This document shows, piece after piece, positions 34,216-44,509 of a DNA stretch of 64,000 nt. The notes under the pieces are model-generated. The model was not told the origin of the DNA. It made no database searches and saw nothing but the letters and a program-made list of their open reading frames with translations. The DNA is from Ruania suaedae (GTDB lineage Bacteria; Actinomycetota; Actinomycetes; Actinomycetales; Beutenbergiaceae): contig NZ_CP088018.1 of the NCBI RefSeq assembly GCF_021049265.1, positions 1,426,001 to 1,490,000 on the forward strand, read 5' to 3'. Every line of letters starts with the position of its first letter. Position 1 is the stretch's first letter. A program made the translations under genes and the position numbers.

Positions 34216-36162
34216 GTGCCTGATTCCGCCCGCCTGACCATCGAGCCGCTCACTCTGCCGGGGACGCTGCCCGCGCCGGACCCGCTGCCGCACCCGGGCA
34301 GCATGACCGAGGCGGGCTTCGCGCTCGCCGAGGATCTCCCACCGGACCTGATCGAGCGCTCCCGCCAGGGCTGGCCCCGGTCCATGCACCCGTACCTGCA
34401 GCAGGACCGCTACGGCCGCGTCCTGTCCGACCTCACCCTCGAGACGGTAGTGCTGGAGAACGAGCACCTGCGCGCGAGATTCGTCCCCGCGCTCGGCGGC
34501 CGGCTCTTGTCGCTGGTCACCCTGCCCGACCGCCGGGATCTGCTCTACGCCAACCCGGTGCTGCAACCGGCGAACCTGGCGTTGCGCAATGCCTGGTTCG
34601 CCGGTGGGGTGGAGTGGAACATCGGCACTAAGGGCCACACCGCGCACACCATGGACCCGCTGCACGCGGCCCGCCTGCGGACCGCCGCCGGTGATCCGTT
34701 GCTGCGGATGTGGGAGCTGGACCGCCTGCGCGGCACGGTCTTCCAGGTCGACGCCTGGCTTCCCGCCGGCGCGCGGGCGCTGCACATCTATGTCCGCATC
34801 CAGAACCCCGGGCCGGCGCCGGTGCCCATGTACTGGTGGTCCAACGCCGCCGTTCCCGAGGCCGACGACGTCCGCGTGCTCGCCCCGGCTACGTCCGCCT
34901 TCTCCACGGCGACCGACGGCCCGGTGCGCCACGTCCGGGTGCCCCGGCGCGGTGACGTCGATGTGTCCTACCCGACCCGGTCGGTCCACGCCGCCGACTA
35001 CTTCTTCGACATCCCGACGGCCGCCCGCCCCTGGGTGGCGGCCGTCGGCGCGGACGGTCACGGTCTGCTGCAGGCCTCCACCGACCGGCTCCGGGGTCGC
35101 AAGATGTTCTGCTGGGGCACCGCGCCCGGAGGAGCCCACTGGCAGGACTGGCTCAGCCCGGCCGGCGGCCGGTATCTGGAGATCCAGGCCGGGCTGCTGC
35201 CCACCCAGTTCGAGCACACGATGGTGCCGGCGCGCCAGGCGTGGGACTGGCTGGAGGTCTACGGGGACGCCGCCTTCGATCCCGAGCTCGCGCACGGCAG
35301 CGACTGGAGCGCCGCCGTCGAGAGCGGGACGCGAGCAGCCCGGCAGCTGCTCCCCGACCCCGACGCCGCCCTGGCGCTGGCCCGTGGACGAGCCGACGAG
35401 CCACCTGAGGAGATTCTCGCTGCCGGGTCGCCGTGGGGCGGGCTCGAGGCCGTCCTGGGCGGCGATCGCCTCATTTCGCCCGGGACCCCGTTCCCGGAGC
35501 CGGAGACCACCGACCTGTGGTCGGCGCTGGCGGCGGCACCGAACCTGGCCGCCACCCTGCTGCGCGAGGCCGACCCGACGGCGTGGCCGCCCTCGTACGC
35601 CGCCGGCGACCGGTGGCGCGCACTGCTGGCCGCCCAGGAGCCGGGGTGGGCGCGGGATTACCACCTGGGCGTGCTCGCTCACGCCGACGGGAGGCTGGAC
35701 GAGGCCGTACGTCACTACCGCGGCTCCCTGCTCCACACCGAGTCCGCCTGGGCCCGCCGAGGCCTCGGCCAGGTGGCCGCCGAGCAGGGGCGCTGCGAGG
35801 ACGCACTCGCCGAGCTGACCCGCGCCCTGGACACGCCGGGAGTCGCCGGGACCGATGCCGAGCTCTCGCTCACGACCGAGGCGATGACCGTGGCCTTGCG
35901 GGCTGGACGGGCGCAGGAGGCGCTCGCGATCGTCGCCCGGGCTGCTCCGCCGGTCCAGCGCGCGGGCCGGGTGCGCCTGCTGCACGCGCGCGCCGCCTGG
36001 ACGACCGGCACCGCCGGGGGCGCCGCCACGGCGCGCGAACTGCTGCAGCAGGGGATCGAGGTCGCCGACCTGCGTGAGGGGGAGCGCGAGCTGAGCGACC
36101 TGTGGCAGGCCGCCTTCCCGGGGGAGCCGGTGCCGGTGCGCTACGACTACCGGATGCGCTGA
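34216..36162 (+). CDS. DUF5107 domain and TPR protein
   Basis: 648-residue protein without a signal peptide. The N-terminal half (about 75-380) is a beta-sandwich of the DUF5107 type with ENEHLRARFVPALGGRLLSL, GGVEWNIGTKGHT and the aromatic YWWSNAAVPEADDVR and FCWGTAPGGAHWQDWL segments, features shared with galactose-mutarotase-like sugar enzymes. The C-terminal part (about 480-640) contains helical TPR-like repeats (DYHLGVLAHADGRLDEAVRHY). A role in carbohydrate handling is inferred, and a PfkB kinase is its convergent neighbour. The GTG at 34216 has TAGCCT 6 nt upstream. Confidence 0.82.
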   Translation: MPDSARLTIEPLTLPGTLPAPDPLPHPGSMTEAGFALAEDLPPDLIERSRQGWPRSMHPYLQQDRYGRVLSDLTLETVVLENEHLRARFVPALGGRLLSLVTLPDRRDLLYANPVLQPANLALRNAWFAGGVEWNIGTKGHTAHTMDPLHAARLRTAAGDPLLRMWELDRLRGTVFQVDAWLPAGARALHIYVRIQNPGPAPVPMYWWSNAAVPEADDVRVLAPATSAFSTATDGPVRHVRVPRRGDVDVSYPTRSVHAADYFFDIPTAARPWVAAVGADGHGLLQASTDRLRGRKMFCWGTAPGGAHWQDWLSPAGGRYLEIQAGLLPTQFEHTMVPARQAWDWLEVYGDAAFDPELAHGSDWSAAVESGTRAARQLLPDPDAALALARGRADEPPEEILAAGSPWGGLEAVLGGDRLISPGTPFPEPETTDLWSALAAAPNLAATLLREADPTAWPPSYAAGDRWRALLAAQEPGWARDYHLGVLAHADGRLDEAVRHYRGSLLHTESAWARRGLGQVAAEQGRCEDALAELTRALDTPGVAGTDAELSLTTEAMTVALRAGRAQEALAIVARAAPPVQRAGRVRLLHARAAWTTGTAGGAATARELLQQGIEVADLREGERELSDLWQAAFPGEPVPVRYDYRMR

Positions 36163-36173
36163 GCGCTCAGCGC
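36156..36173. terminator. Perfect 18-bp palindrome at a convergent gene junction
   Basis: GCGCTGAGCGCTCAGCGC is fully self-complementary. It contains the stop TGA of the DUF5107 gene (36160-36162) and the TCA of the PfkB gene (36167-36169), which are 4 bp apart. It may act as a compact two-way terminator. Confidence 0.4.
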
Positions 36174-37024
36174 CGGACCCATCCGAGCGCCCCGGGATGA
36201 CGCACCGAGGTGCTCGCCACCTCCGCGGCCGTCCGCAGCGCCTCGAGTGCGCCGGCACCACCGGCGACGGCGTGCGCCCACGCTCCGTGCAGCACGTCAC
36301 CGGCGCCCAGGGTGTCGACGATCTCCTCCGGCGGGACGGCCGTCACAGGCACCGTCGTCGTCCCGCCGCCCCGGCGTACCGTGATCGGCCCACCGCCGGC
36401 GCTCTGCGCCACCAGTTGCGGTCCGAGGGTGGCGACCGCCGCGAGCGCATCAGTGGTGCCCGGCCAGGCGAAGTCCTCCGACAGCAGCACCTGATCGAGG
36501 TGGGCGAACAACTCCAGTGACTGCGGCTTGTAGGAGCCGCCGTCGAGAAGGGTGGGAATCGCGTGCTCCCGGGCGGCGCGGCACAGCGCCAGGGAGGCCT
36601 CCGGCAGGTGCCCGTCGACCAGGACGCACGCGGCGCCGTCGGCGAGCTGGGCCAGACCGGTCAGATCGGCGAGCTCGCGGGCGGTCGCGGCGTTCGTGGA
36701 GACGACAGCGCGCTCACCGGTCGCCTCGGTGACCAGCACGGTGGAGACCGGTGGGGAATCGAGGGTGCCGAGGTCCAGCACGCGCACCCCTGCCTCGGTC
36801 AGGGCGGTGTGCGCCAGGGCGGCCAGCGGCCCCGTGCCCAGGGCGGTGACCAGCGTGGTGGGCGAACCCAGCGCCGCAGCGGTCAGTGCCGCGTTGGCGG
36901 CGGGGCCGCCGACGGCCAGGCGCAACTCGCCGGCGAGGACCTTCTCGTTCGCGGCGGGCAGTCGCTCCACCACCTGGGTGATGTCGAGGGTGGTCAGACC
37001 GCAGCAGAGGACGGACCGGCTCAT
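36167..37024 (-). CDS. PfkB family carbohydrate kinase
   Basis: 285-residue ribokinase-fold kinase. It shows the substrate-binding VGGPAANAALTAAALG near 38 and the C-terminal signature DTLGAGDVLHGAWAHA near 235, where Asp is the catalytic base within the GAGD anion hole. Phosphorylates a sugar or nucleoside with ATP; the substrate cannot be told. The start overlaps the stop of the dedA-like gene by 4 bp, so both come from one transcript. Confidence 0.88.
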   Translation of the reverse strand: MSRSVLCCGLTTLDITQVVERLPAANEKVLAGELRLAVGGPAANAALTAAALGSPTTLVTALGTGPLAALAHTALTEAGVRVLDLGTLDSPPVSTVLVTEATGERAVVSTNAATARELADLTGLAQLADGAACVLVDGHLPEASLALCRAAREHAIPTLLDGGSYKPQSLELFAHLDQVLLSEDFAWPGTTDALAAVATLGPQLVAQSAGGGPITVRRGGGTTTVPVTAVPPEEIVDTLGAGDVLHGAWAHAVAGGAGALEALRTAAEVASTSVRHPGALGWVRR

Positions 37025-37701
37025 GCCGGTGTCTGGGGGGAACCGTTCCGGCGCCGCAGCTTACGGATGCGGGCGAGGACGAACCACAACAACAGCAGCG
37101 CGACGATCACCACGACGACGGTCGAGAGGATCCCGCTCCAGCGGGCCAGGACCGGTTCGATGGTGGGGCCGAAGGCGAACCCGAGGCCGATCCAGAGGGT
37201 GTTCCAGACGGCCGAACCGAGGAAGGTGTAGAGGGTGAAGAGCCCGAAGTTCATGCGTTCGATCCCGGCGGGGATCGAGATGAACGAGCGCACCATCGGT
37301 ACGCACCGCCCCGCCAGCACCGCCACCGCACCCCAGCGGGTGAACACGGCCTCGGCCTTGTCGAAGTCCTCGACCTCCAGCAGCGGGGTGCGGCGTACGA
37401 GCGCCCGCGTGCGTTCCCGCCCGAACGCAGCCCCCAGTGCGTACCAGACCCACGCGCCGACCAGCCCGCCGATCGTGGCACCGGCGACCGCGCCCCAGAA
37501 GCTGATCCGCCCGTCCCACGCGAGGAAGCCTGCTCCCGGGAGCACCGCCTCCGAGGGCATGGGCGGGAAGAACGTCTCGATGAACAGCGCCAGCCCGACG
37601 CCGACCTCGCCCACGCTCGTCATCAGGGACAGCACCCACCCGATGAAGCCCTCGTACTCAGCGGCGGGCGCGACGGCCTCCCGGGCGATCGTGGGCAGCA
37701 T
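37021..37701 (-). CDS. DedA family membrane protein
   Basis: 226-residue VTT-domain protein. It shows the first re-entrant loop ETFFPPMPSEAVLPGAGFLAW, then ATIGGLVGAWVWYALGAAFGRE and the second loop GRCVPMVRSFISIPAGIERM with conserved Arg and Pro, and a C-terminal transmembrane helix with a basic end. DedA proteins help recycle or flip lipid carriers across the membrane. The ATG at 37701 has GAGAGGA upstream. It is cotranscribed with the PfkB gene and divergent from pheS. Confidence 0.92.
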   Translation of the reverse strand: MLPTIAREAVAPAAEYEGFIGWVLSLMTSVGEVGVGLALFIETFFPPMPSEAVLPGAGFLAWDGRISFWGAVAGATIGGLVGAWVWYALGAAFGRERTRALVRRTPLLEVEDFDKAEAVFTRWGAVAVLAGRCVPMVRSFISIPAGIERMNFGLFTLYTFLGSAVWNTLWIGLGFAFGPTIEPVLARWSGILSTVVVVIVALLLLWFVLARIRKLRRRNGSPQTPA

Positions 37702-37771
37702 GAACGTCCTCTCGGGGGGCGCGATGATGGAGATCCCAGGGTCTCACGACGGGTCGCGCTCACCGTCCCTC

Positions 37772-38892
<1,121 letters not shown>

Positions 38893-38893
<1 letters not shown>

Positions 38894-41490
38894 TGCCGCT
38901 CGTCCCGCTGACATGGCTGCGTGAGCACGCCGACGTCCCCGCCGGTACCACCGCCGAGCAGCTCGCCGCCGATCTGGTCCGGGTCGGGCTGGAGGAGGAG
39001 ACGATCCACACCTCCGGCGTGACCGGGCCGCTGGTCGTCGGCCGTGTGCTCGCGGTGAGGCCCGAGGAGCAGAAGAACGGCAAGACCATCAACTGGTGCC
39101 TGGTGGACGTGGGCGCCGAGCACGCCCCGGACTCCGCACCCGAGGGCGCCGACGAGGCGGCGACCGGCCTGCCCCACCACCCCCGCGGCATCGTCTGCGG
39201 CGCCCACAACTTCGGCGCCGGCGACAGCGTGGTGGTCGCCCTCTCCGGCGCGGTGCTGCCGGGGGACTTCGCCATCGCCTCCCGGAAGACCTACGGCCAC
39301 CTCTCCGACGGCATGATCTGTTCGGCCAAGGAGCTGGGACTGGGCGAGGACGGGGAGGGCATCATCGTGCTGGCCGACCCACCCGCGCCCGGCACCGACG
39401 CCCTCACCCTCCTCGGCCTCGCCGACGAGGTGCTCGAGATCAACGTCACCCCGGACCGGGGCTACTGCTTCTCCATGCGCGGGGTGGCACGGGAGTACGC
39501 CCACTCCACCGGCGCCGCGTTCACCGACCCGGGCCTGGTGGCCCCGGCCGGTTCCGCGCCCCAGCCGCCGCAGGCGACGGCGGACGGTTTCGCTGTCGAG
39601 CTCGCCGACGAGGCCCCCATCCACGGGGTGCCCGGCGCCGACCGGTTCGTCGCGAGGATCGTGCGCGGCATCGACCCGGAGGCCCAGACCCCGGACTGGA
39701 TCGCCACCCGGTTGCGCCAGGCGGGGATGCGCCCCATCTCGCTGACGGTCGACGTCACCAACTACGTGATGCTCGACCTCGGCCAGCCGCTGCACGCCTA
39801 CGACCTGGCCACCCTCGCCGCCCCGATCGTGGTGCGCCGGGCCCGGCCGGGCGAGAAGCTGCTCACCCTCGACGACGTCACCCGCACCCTGGACGGGGAC
39901 GATCTGCTCATCACCGACTCCGCCGGTGGCGAGGGCGCCCGCATCCTCGGCCTGGCCGGCGTCATGGGTGGGGCCGAGACGGAGGTCTCCGGCTCCACCA
40001 CCGACGTCCTCGTCGAGGCCGCACACTTCGACCCGATCACCGTCGCCCGCACGGCGCGGCGGCACAAGCTCCCCAGCGAGGCCGCGAAGCGGTTCGAGCG
40101 CGGCGTCGACCCGGCCCTGCCGGCCATCGCCGCCCAGCGGGTGGTCGACCTGCTGGTCGAGCTCGCCGGGGGGACGGCGGACGCTGCCGTCACCGACGTC
40201 GACCACACCCACGCCCCGGAGCCCATCGCCCTGGACGCGTCCCTGCCCGGGCGCACCGCCGGGGTGGACTACCCGGCCGAGACCGTCGCCGAGACCCTGC
40301 GCAGCCTCGGCGCCGGCGTCGAGAGCGACGACGGCGAGGGGGCCGCCCTGCAGGTCACCCCGCCCACGTGGCGCTCCGACCTGCGCTCGCCCGCGGACCT
40401 GACCGAGGAGGTCATCCGGCTGCAGGGTTACGACCAGGTGCCCTCGGTCCTGCCGACGGCCCCTCCGGGGCGAGGCCTCAGCGCGCGGCAGCGATCCCGC
40501 CGCCGGGTGGCGGACCTGCTCGCCGACGCCGGCCTGGTGCAGGTGCTCACCTACCCGTTCGTGGCACCGGGGCGCCGGGACGAGCTCGGCCTGCCGGCCG
40601 AGGACTCCCGACGGCGGTCGGTGCGGCTGGCCAACCCGCTCTCCGAGGCGCAACCGCTGATGCGGACTACGGTGCTGGAGACCCTGGTCGACGCAGCGGC
40701 ACGCAACATCGGCCGCGGGCTGAGCGACCTGGCCATCTACGAGCTCGGCCTGGTCACCCTGCCCGACGGCAGGAGGCGTGAATCGGTACTGCCCGAGCTC
40801 GGCGTGAGACCGAGCCAGGAAGACCTGGACGCCGTCCGCGAGGCCGTCCCGCACCAGCCCCTGCACCTGGCCGCCGTGCTCACCGGCCACCTGGTGCCGG
40901 CCTCGGTGCACACCGTGGCGCGGACGGCTGACTACGCCGACGCCATCGATCTGGTCCATCGGGTCGCCGAGCTGCTGCGCGTACCCGTGACGGTCTCGGC
41001 CGACGCCGAGCGGGCGCCGTGGCACCCGGGCCGGTGTGCGCGGTTCGCCCGGGCGGACGGCACCGTGGTGGGGTGGGCCGGTGAGCTCGCGCCGAAGGTG
41101 ACCCAGGCGCTCGACCTGCCCGCCCGTACCGTGGCGCTGGAGGTCGACCTGGGCGCTCTGCTGGACGACGCCCCGGCCCAGCCGACCCAGTTCCGGGCGA
41201 TCTCGGCCTTCCCGGCCGCCAAGGAGGACATCGCCCTGGTGGTCTCCGACGGCGTCCCCGCCGCCGAGCTGCTCGCCACCGTCCGCGAGGCCGCGGGTGA
41301 CCTGGCCGAGGAGGTCCGCCTGTTCGACGCCTACCGGGGCGCATCGCTGGGTGAGGGGCAGGTCTCGCTGGCGTTCGCGCTGCGCCTGCGCGCCCCCGAC
41401 CGCACGCTCACGGCGCAGGACTCGGCGCAGGTGCGCGAGGCCGTCGTGGCGCTCGCGGGCCGGCGGCACGGGGCCGAGCTGCGGAGCTGA
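38893..41490 (+). CDS. pheT: Phenylalanine--tRNA ligase beta subunit
   Basis: 865-residue beta chain with the usual domain order: an OB-type tRNA-binding domain (about 45-160, VVGRVLAVRPEEQKNGK), B1/B3-B4 domain with the editing site (about 215-390), B5 domain, catalytic-like core (IRLQGYDQVPSVLPTAPPG) and the C-terminal ferredoxin-fold anticodon-binding domain (FPAAKEDIALVVSDGVPA). The ATG at 38893 shares a base with the pheS stop. Its end abuts the MFS gene on the other strand with no gap. Confidence 0.96.
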
Positions 41491-41497
41491 TCAGCTC
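41484..41497. terminator. Perfect 14-bp palindrome at the pheT / MFS junction
   Basis: GAGCTGATCAGCTC contains both stop codons back to back (TGA of pheT at 41488-41490 and TCA of the MFS gene at 41491-41493). It could serve as a minimal shared terminator. Confidence 0.35.
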
Positions 41498-42669
41498 GGG
41501 TCGGACGCCGGCTGGGGCGGTCGCGGGACGAGCACGACCGCGACCACGGCCAGCGCGGCCAGGGCGCCGAGCACCGGCGTGCGGGTCCCGGTCAGGTCCA
41601 CCGTCCAGCCCGCCAGGGTCGGTCCGATCGCCGAGCCGACCCCGCGCGCGAGGGCGAAGGCCCCCAGGATCAGGCCCACCGAGCGGACCTCGGTGAACTC
41701 GACCGTGTAGACGCTCTCCATCGTGGAGTAGGCACCCACCCCGATCCCGGCGAGCACCACGAACGCCAGCGCCGCCACCCACGCCCCGGAGAACGGCAGC
41801 AGCAGCGCGGGCAGCCCGAACAGCAGCAGGCACACCCGCACCACCGTCCGGTGCGGCACCCGGTCGAGCACCCAGGGCAACGGGAGTCGCCCGGCCAGCT
41901 GGAACCCGCCCCGCGCCCCCGCCAGGGAGGAGGCCAGTGCCAGGGTGAGTCCGGCGTCGACCATCGCCGGTACCTGGAACAGCAGCAGCACCGACATCAT
42001 CGCCCCGCCCACGATTCCCAGTGCCAGGAGTCGGCGCAGCGCCGGGTCACGAACGGCGAACGCGAGACCGGCCGCCAGCGATCCGGCGGAGCCCTCCACC
42101 GGTGGCACCCGCCGCACGAGCACCGCGACCCAGGCCATCACCAGCGCCACCAGCACACCGGCCCCCGCCAAGCTCGCCCGCCAGCCCCAGTGCGTCGCCG
42201 TCCACGCCATCACCGGCAGGAAGATCGGGCTGGCCATCGCCCCGAACAGGGTGTTGCGGGTGATCGCCCGCGTCCGGCCGCCGGGCGCGACCCGGGAGAT
42301 GATCGCGTGGGCGATCGCGTAGTACCCCACCGCGCCGACGCACGCCTGGGCCACCACGGCGGCGACCACGAAGACCAGCGGATGCTGCGCCGTCGCCGCT
42401 CCGGCACTGCCGGCGCAGGTGCCCACGGCCGCCAGCACGAACACCGGCCGCGGGCCGGTCCGGTCCATGGCGCGCCCGGCGAGCACGGAGCCGATCCCCA
42501 CCAGGAGCAGCGCCAGCCCGTAGGCGCTCGTGAGCGTGGCCTGATTCCAGCCGGTCTCCTGCGCGATCGGTTCGACCAGCACGCCGTACCCGTAGTACCA
42601 GGTGCCGAAGGCGCACAGCACCAGCACACCGAGCGACCAGGTCAGCCCGGCGCCGAGCCGCTGGTTCAC
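41491..42669 (-). CDS. Major facilitator superfamily transporter
   Basis: 392-residue permease with twelve hydrophobic segments. The MFS signature is seen after helix 2 as GSVLAGRAMDRTGPRPVFVL and after helix 8 as GRLPLPWVLDRVPHRTVVR. The family resembles the Cyp-type or oxalate/formate-antiporter-like MFS (GVLVEPIAQETGWNQATLT); the substrate is unknown. The start is a GTG at 42669 that overlaps the oxidoreductase stop (GTGA), so the two genes form an operon. Upstream in-frame codons lie in the oxidoreductase gene. Confidence 0.86.
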   Translation of the reverse strand: MNQRLGAGLTWSLGVLVLCAFGTWYYGYGVLVEPIAQETGWNQATLTSAYGLALLLVGIGSVLAGRAMDRTGPRPVFVLAAVGTCAGSAGAATAQHPLVFVVAAVVAQACVGAVGYYAIAHAIISRVAPGGRTRAITRNTLFGAMASPIFLPVMAWTATHWGWRASLAGAGVLVALVMAWVAVLVRRVPPVEGSAGSLAAGLAFAVRDPALRRLLALGIVGGAMMSVLLLFQVPAMVDAGLTLALASSLAGARGGFQLAGRLPLPWVLDRVPHRTVVRVCLLLFGLPALLLPFSGAWVAALAFVVLAGIGVGAYSTMESVYTVEFTEVRSVGLILGAFALARGVGSAIGPTLAGWTVDLTGTRTPVLGALAALAVVAVVLVPRPPQPASDPS

Positions 42670-43652
42670 GGGAGCAGCAGCACCTTGCCCGTGGTGGCTC
42701 GGCCCTCGAGCGCGGTATGGGCGCCGGCGGCGTCGGCCAGCGGGAAGCGGGCACCGATCCGCACCTGGAGCGTCCCCTCGGCGACGGCGTCGAACACCTC
42801 CCGCGCGCGCCACGCGCGTTCCTCGGCGTCGGCGATGTAGTGGAACAGCGTCGGCCGGGTGACGAACAGGGAGCCTGCCCGGTTGAGGCGCTGCAGATCC
42901 ACGGGTGGCACCTGACCGCTGGCACCGCCGAAGAGCACCAGCAGCCCACGACGGCGCACGCTCGCCAAGGAGGCGTCGAAGGTCGCCTTCCCCACGCCGT
43001 CGTAGGCGACGTCCACGCCCTGGCCCTCGGTGAGGTCACGCACCAGCGCAGGTAGCTCCTCGGTGAGGTCGGTGAGCTGGTCGTACCGGATCACCTCGGC
43101 AGCTCCGGCCGCCCTCGAGAGCTCTGCCTTCTCCTCGGTGGAGACGGTGGTGAGGACCCGCGCGCCCCTGGCCACGGCCAGCTGGGTGAGCAGCAGGCCG
43201 ACTCCGCCGGCCCCGGCGTGCAGCAGCACCGTCCGGCCGGGGCCGAGGTGGGTGACGCCCTCGACCAGCATGTGCGCGGTCATGCCCTGCAACGGGATGG
43301 CTGCCGCGACCTCGGCGCTGACACCCTCCGGGACGGGGAGGGCCTGGGCGGCCTCGACCAGCACCTGGTCGGCATAGCTCCCGCTCACCGAGGACGCCCA
43401 CGCGACCCGGTCCCCGGGCCCGAGGTGCTCGACGCCGTCGCCGACGGCCTCGACCGTCCCGGCTCCCTCGCCGCCCGGGGTGAGGGGGAAGTCCACCGGA
43501 TACACCCCGGACCGGTGGTAGGTATCGATGAAGTTGACCCCGGCGGCCTCGCTCCGGACCAGGACCTGCCCCGGACCGGGATCGGGCACCGGCACCTCCT
43601 GCAGGGTCATGACCTCCGGTCCACCGGCCTCGTGCGCGACGACTGCATGCAT
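42666..43652 (-). CDS. Quinone oxidoreductase (zinc-free MDR family)
   Basis: 328-residue medium-chain reductase of the zeta-crystallin/QOR type, reducing quinones or enals with NADPH. It shows the N-terminal GroES fold with VLVRSEAAGVNFIDTYHRSG, IPLQGMTAHMLV, the Rossmann loop HAGAGGVGLLLTQLA and DVAYDGVGKATFDASL. The zinc-binding Cys residues of alcohol dehydrogenases are absent. I start at ATG 43652 (MHAVVAHEAGG), which has TAGGTT 7 nt upstream; a longer start adds an Arg-rich stretch. Confidence 0.9.
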   Translation of the reverse strand: MHAVVAHEAGGPEVMTLQEVPVPDPGPGQVLVRSEAAGVNFIDTYHRSGVYPVDFPLTPGGEGAGTVEAVGDGVEHLGPGDRVAWASSVSGSYADQVLVEAAQALPVPEGVSAEVAAAIPLQGMTAHMLVEGVTHLGPGRTVLLHAGAGGVGLLLTQLAVARGARVLTTVSTEEKAELSRAAGAAEVIRYDQLTDLTEELPALVRDLTEGQGVDVAYDGVGKATFDASLASVRRRGLLVLFGGASGQVPPVDLQRLNRAGSLFVTRPTLFHYIADAEERAWRAREVFDAVAEGTLQVRIGARFPLADAAGAHTALEGRATTGKVLLLP

Positions 43653-43681
43653 GGCATCCAACCTACGCCGTCGCCGGCGGC

Positions 43682-44446
43682 TCACGCCGGGTGCACGCCG
43701 TGGCGGTGCAACCAGGCCAGCCAGTGTGCCGGCCAGGCGGCCACGGCATCGGTCTCACCCAGGGCCAGGCCGATCCCGTGCTTGCCGCGGGGGTAGACGT
43801 GTCCCTCGACCTCGACCCGGACCGAACGCCAGGCGGAGATCGCCGCGAGCGTGTTCTCCACCGGCACGACAGCGTCATCGGCGGTGTGCCAGACGAAAGC
43901 CGGTGGGACATCGGCATCGACCCGGTTCTCGATGCTGAGGTCGACCGCCAGCTGCTCCGGGTGGTCCTGCCCGAGCAGGGCGATCCGGGAACCGAGGTGC
44001 GCATGATCGACCAGGGAGAACACCGGGTAGTTCATCGTCACGAGGTCCGGCCGGCGCAGCGGGTCGTGTGTACCGGTGCGTGTCGCGAGTGCCTGTCGCT
44101 CGGCCCGGGTGACGGTCGCGACGGTCCCGGCCAGGTGGCCACCGGCCGAGGAACCGGCCAGCACGAGCGGGCCGCGGACGTCACCGTGCACGCCCGCGCG
44201 CAGGTCAGCCAGGGCGAGGAGGACCTGCTCGAGGGCGGCGGGATAGCGGGCCGGCGCCACCGGGTAGTCGAGACTGGCGGCCGCGATCCCCTGGTCGGCC
44301 AGCCAGGCCGCGATGCCGGGCCCCTCGTGGTCGGACCGGCCGGCGTACCCGCCTCCGGCCAGCACGAGGACGAAACCACGGGCTCCGTCCTGGAGCAGTC
44401 GGGGGGTCCGGGGCGCGAGGTGCAGCGGAACGCGCGTGGTCGACAT
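43682..44446 (-). CDS. Alpha/beta hydrolase (esterase/lipase-like)
   Basis: 254-residue BD-FAE/acetylesterase-type hydrolase. It shows the oxyanion GFVLVLAGGGYAG (an HGGG-like motif), the nucleophile LAGSSAGGHLAG (Ser near 106), the acid in WHTADDAVVPVENTL and the His in PRGKHGIGLAL. The substrate is not known; relatives deacetylate sugars or act on short esters. TACGCT lies 8 nt before the ATG. It is divergent from the ceramidase-like gene across 63 bp. Confidence 0.85.
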   Translation of the reverse strand: MSTTRVPLHLAPRTPRLLQDGARGFVLVLAGGGYAGRSDHEGPGIAAWLADQGIAAASLDYPVAPARYPAALEQVLLALADLRAGVHGDVRGPLVLAGSSAGGHLAGTVATVTRAERQALATRTGTHDPLRRPDLVTMNYPVFSLVDHAHLGSRIALLGQDHPEQLAVDLSIENRVDADVPPAFVWHTADDAVVPVENTLAAISAWRSVRVEVEGHVYPRGKHGIGLALGETDAVAAWPAHWLAWLHRHGVHPA

Positions 44447-44509
44447 GGGCGCCCAGCGTATCCTTCGAGCACCCGACCCGGACCCGGGTCCCGGCACCTG
44501 GGAGGGCCG

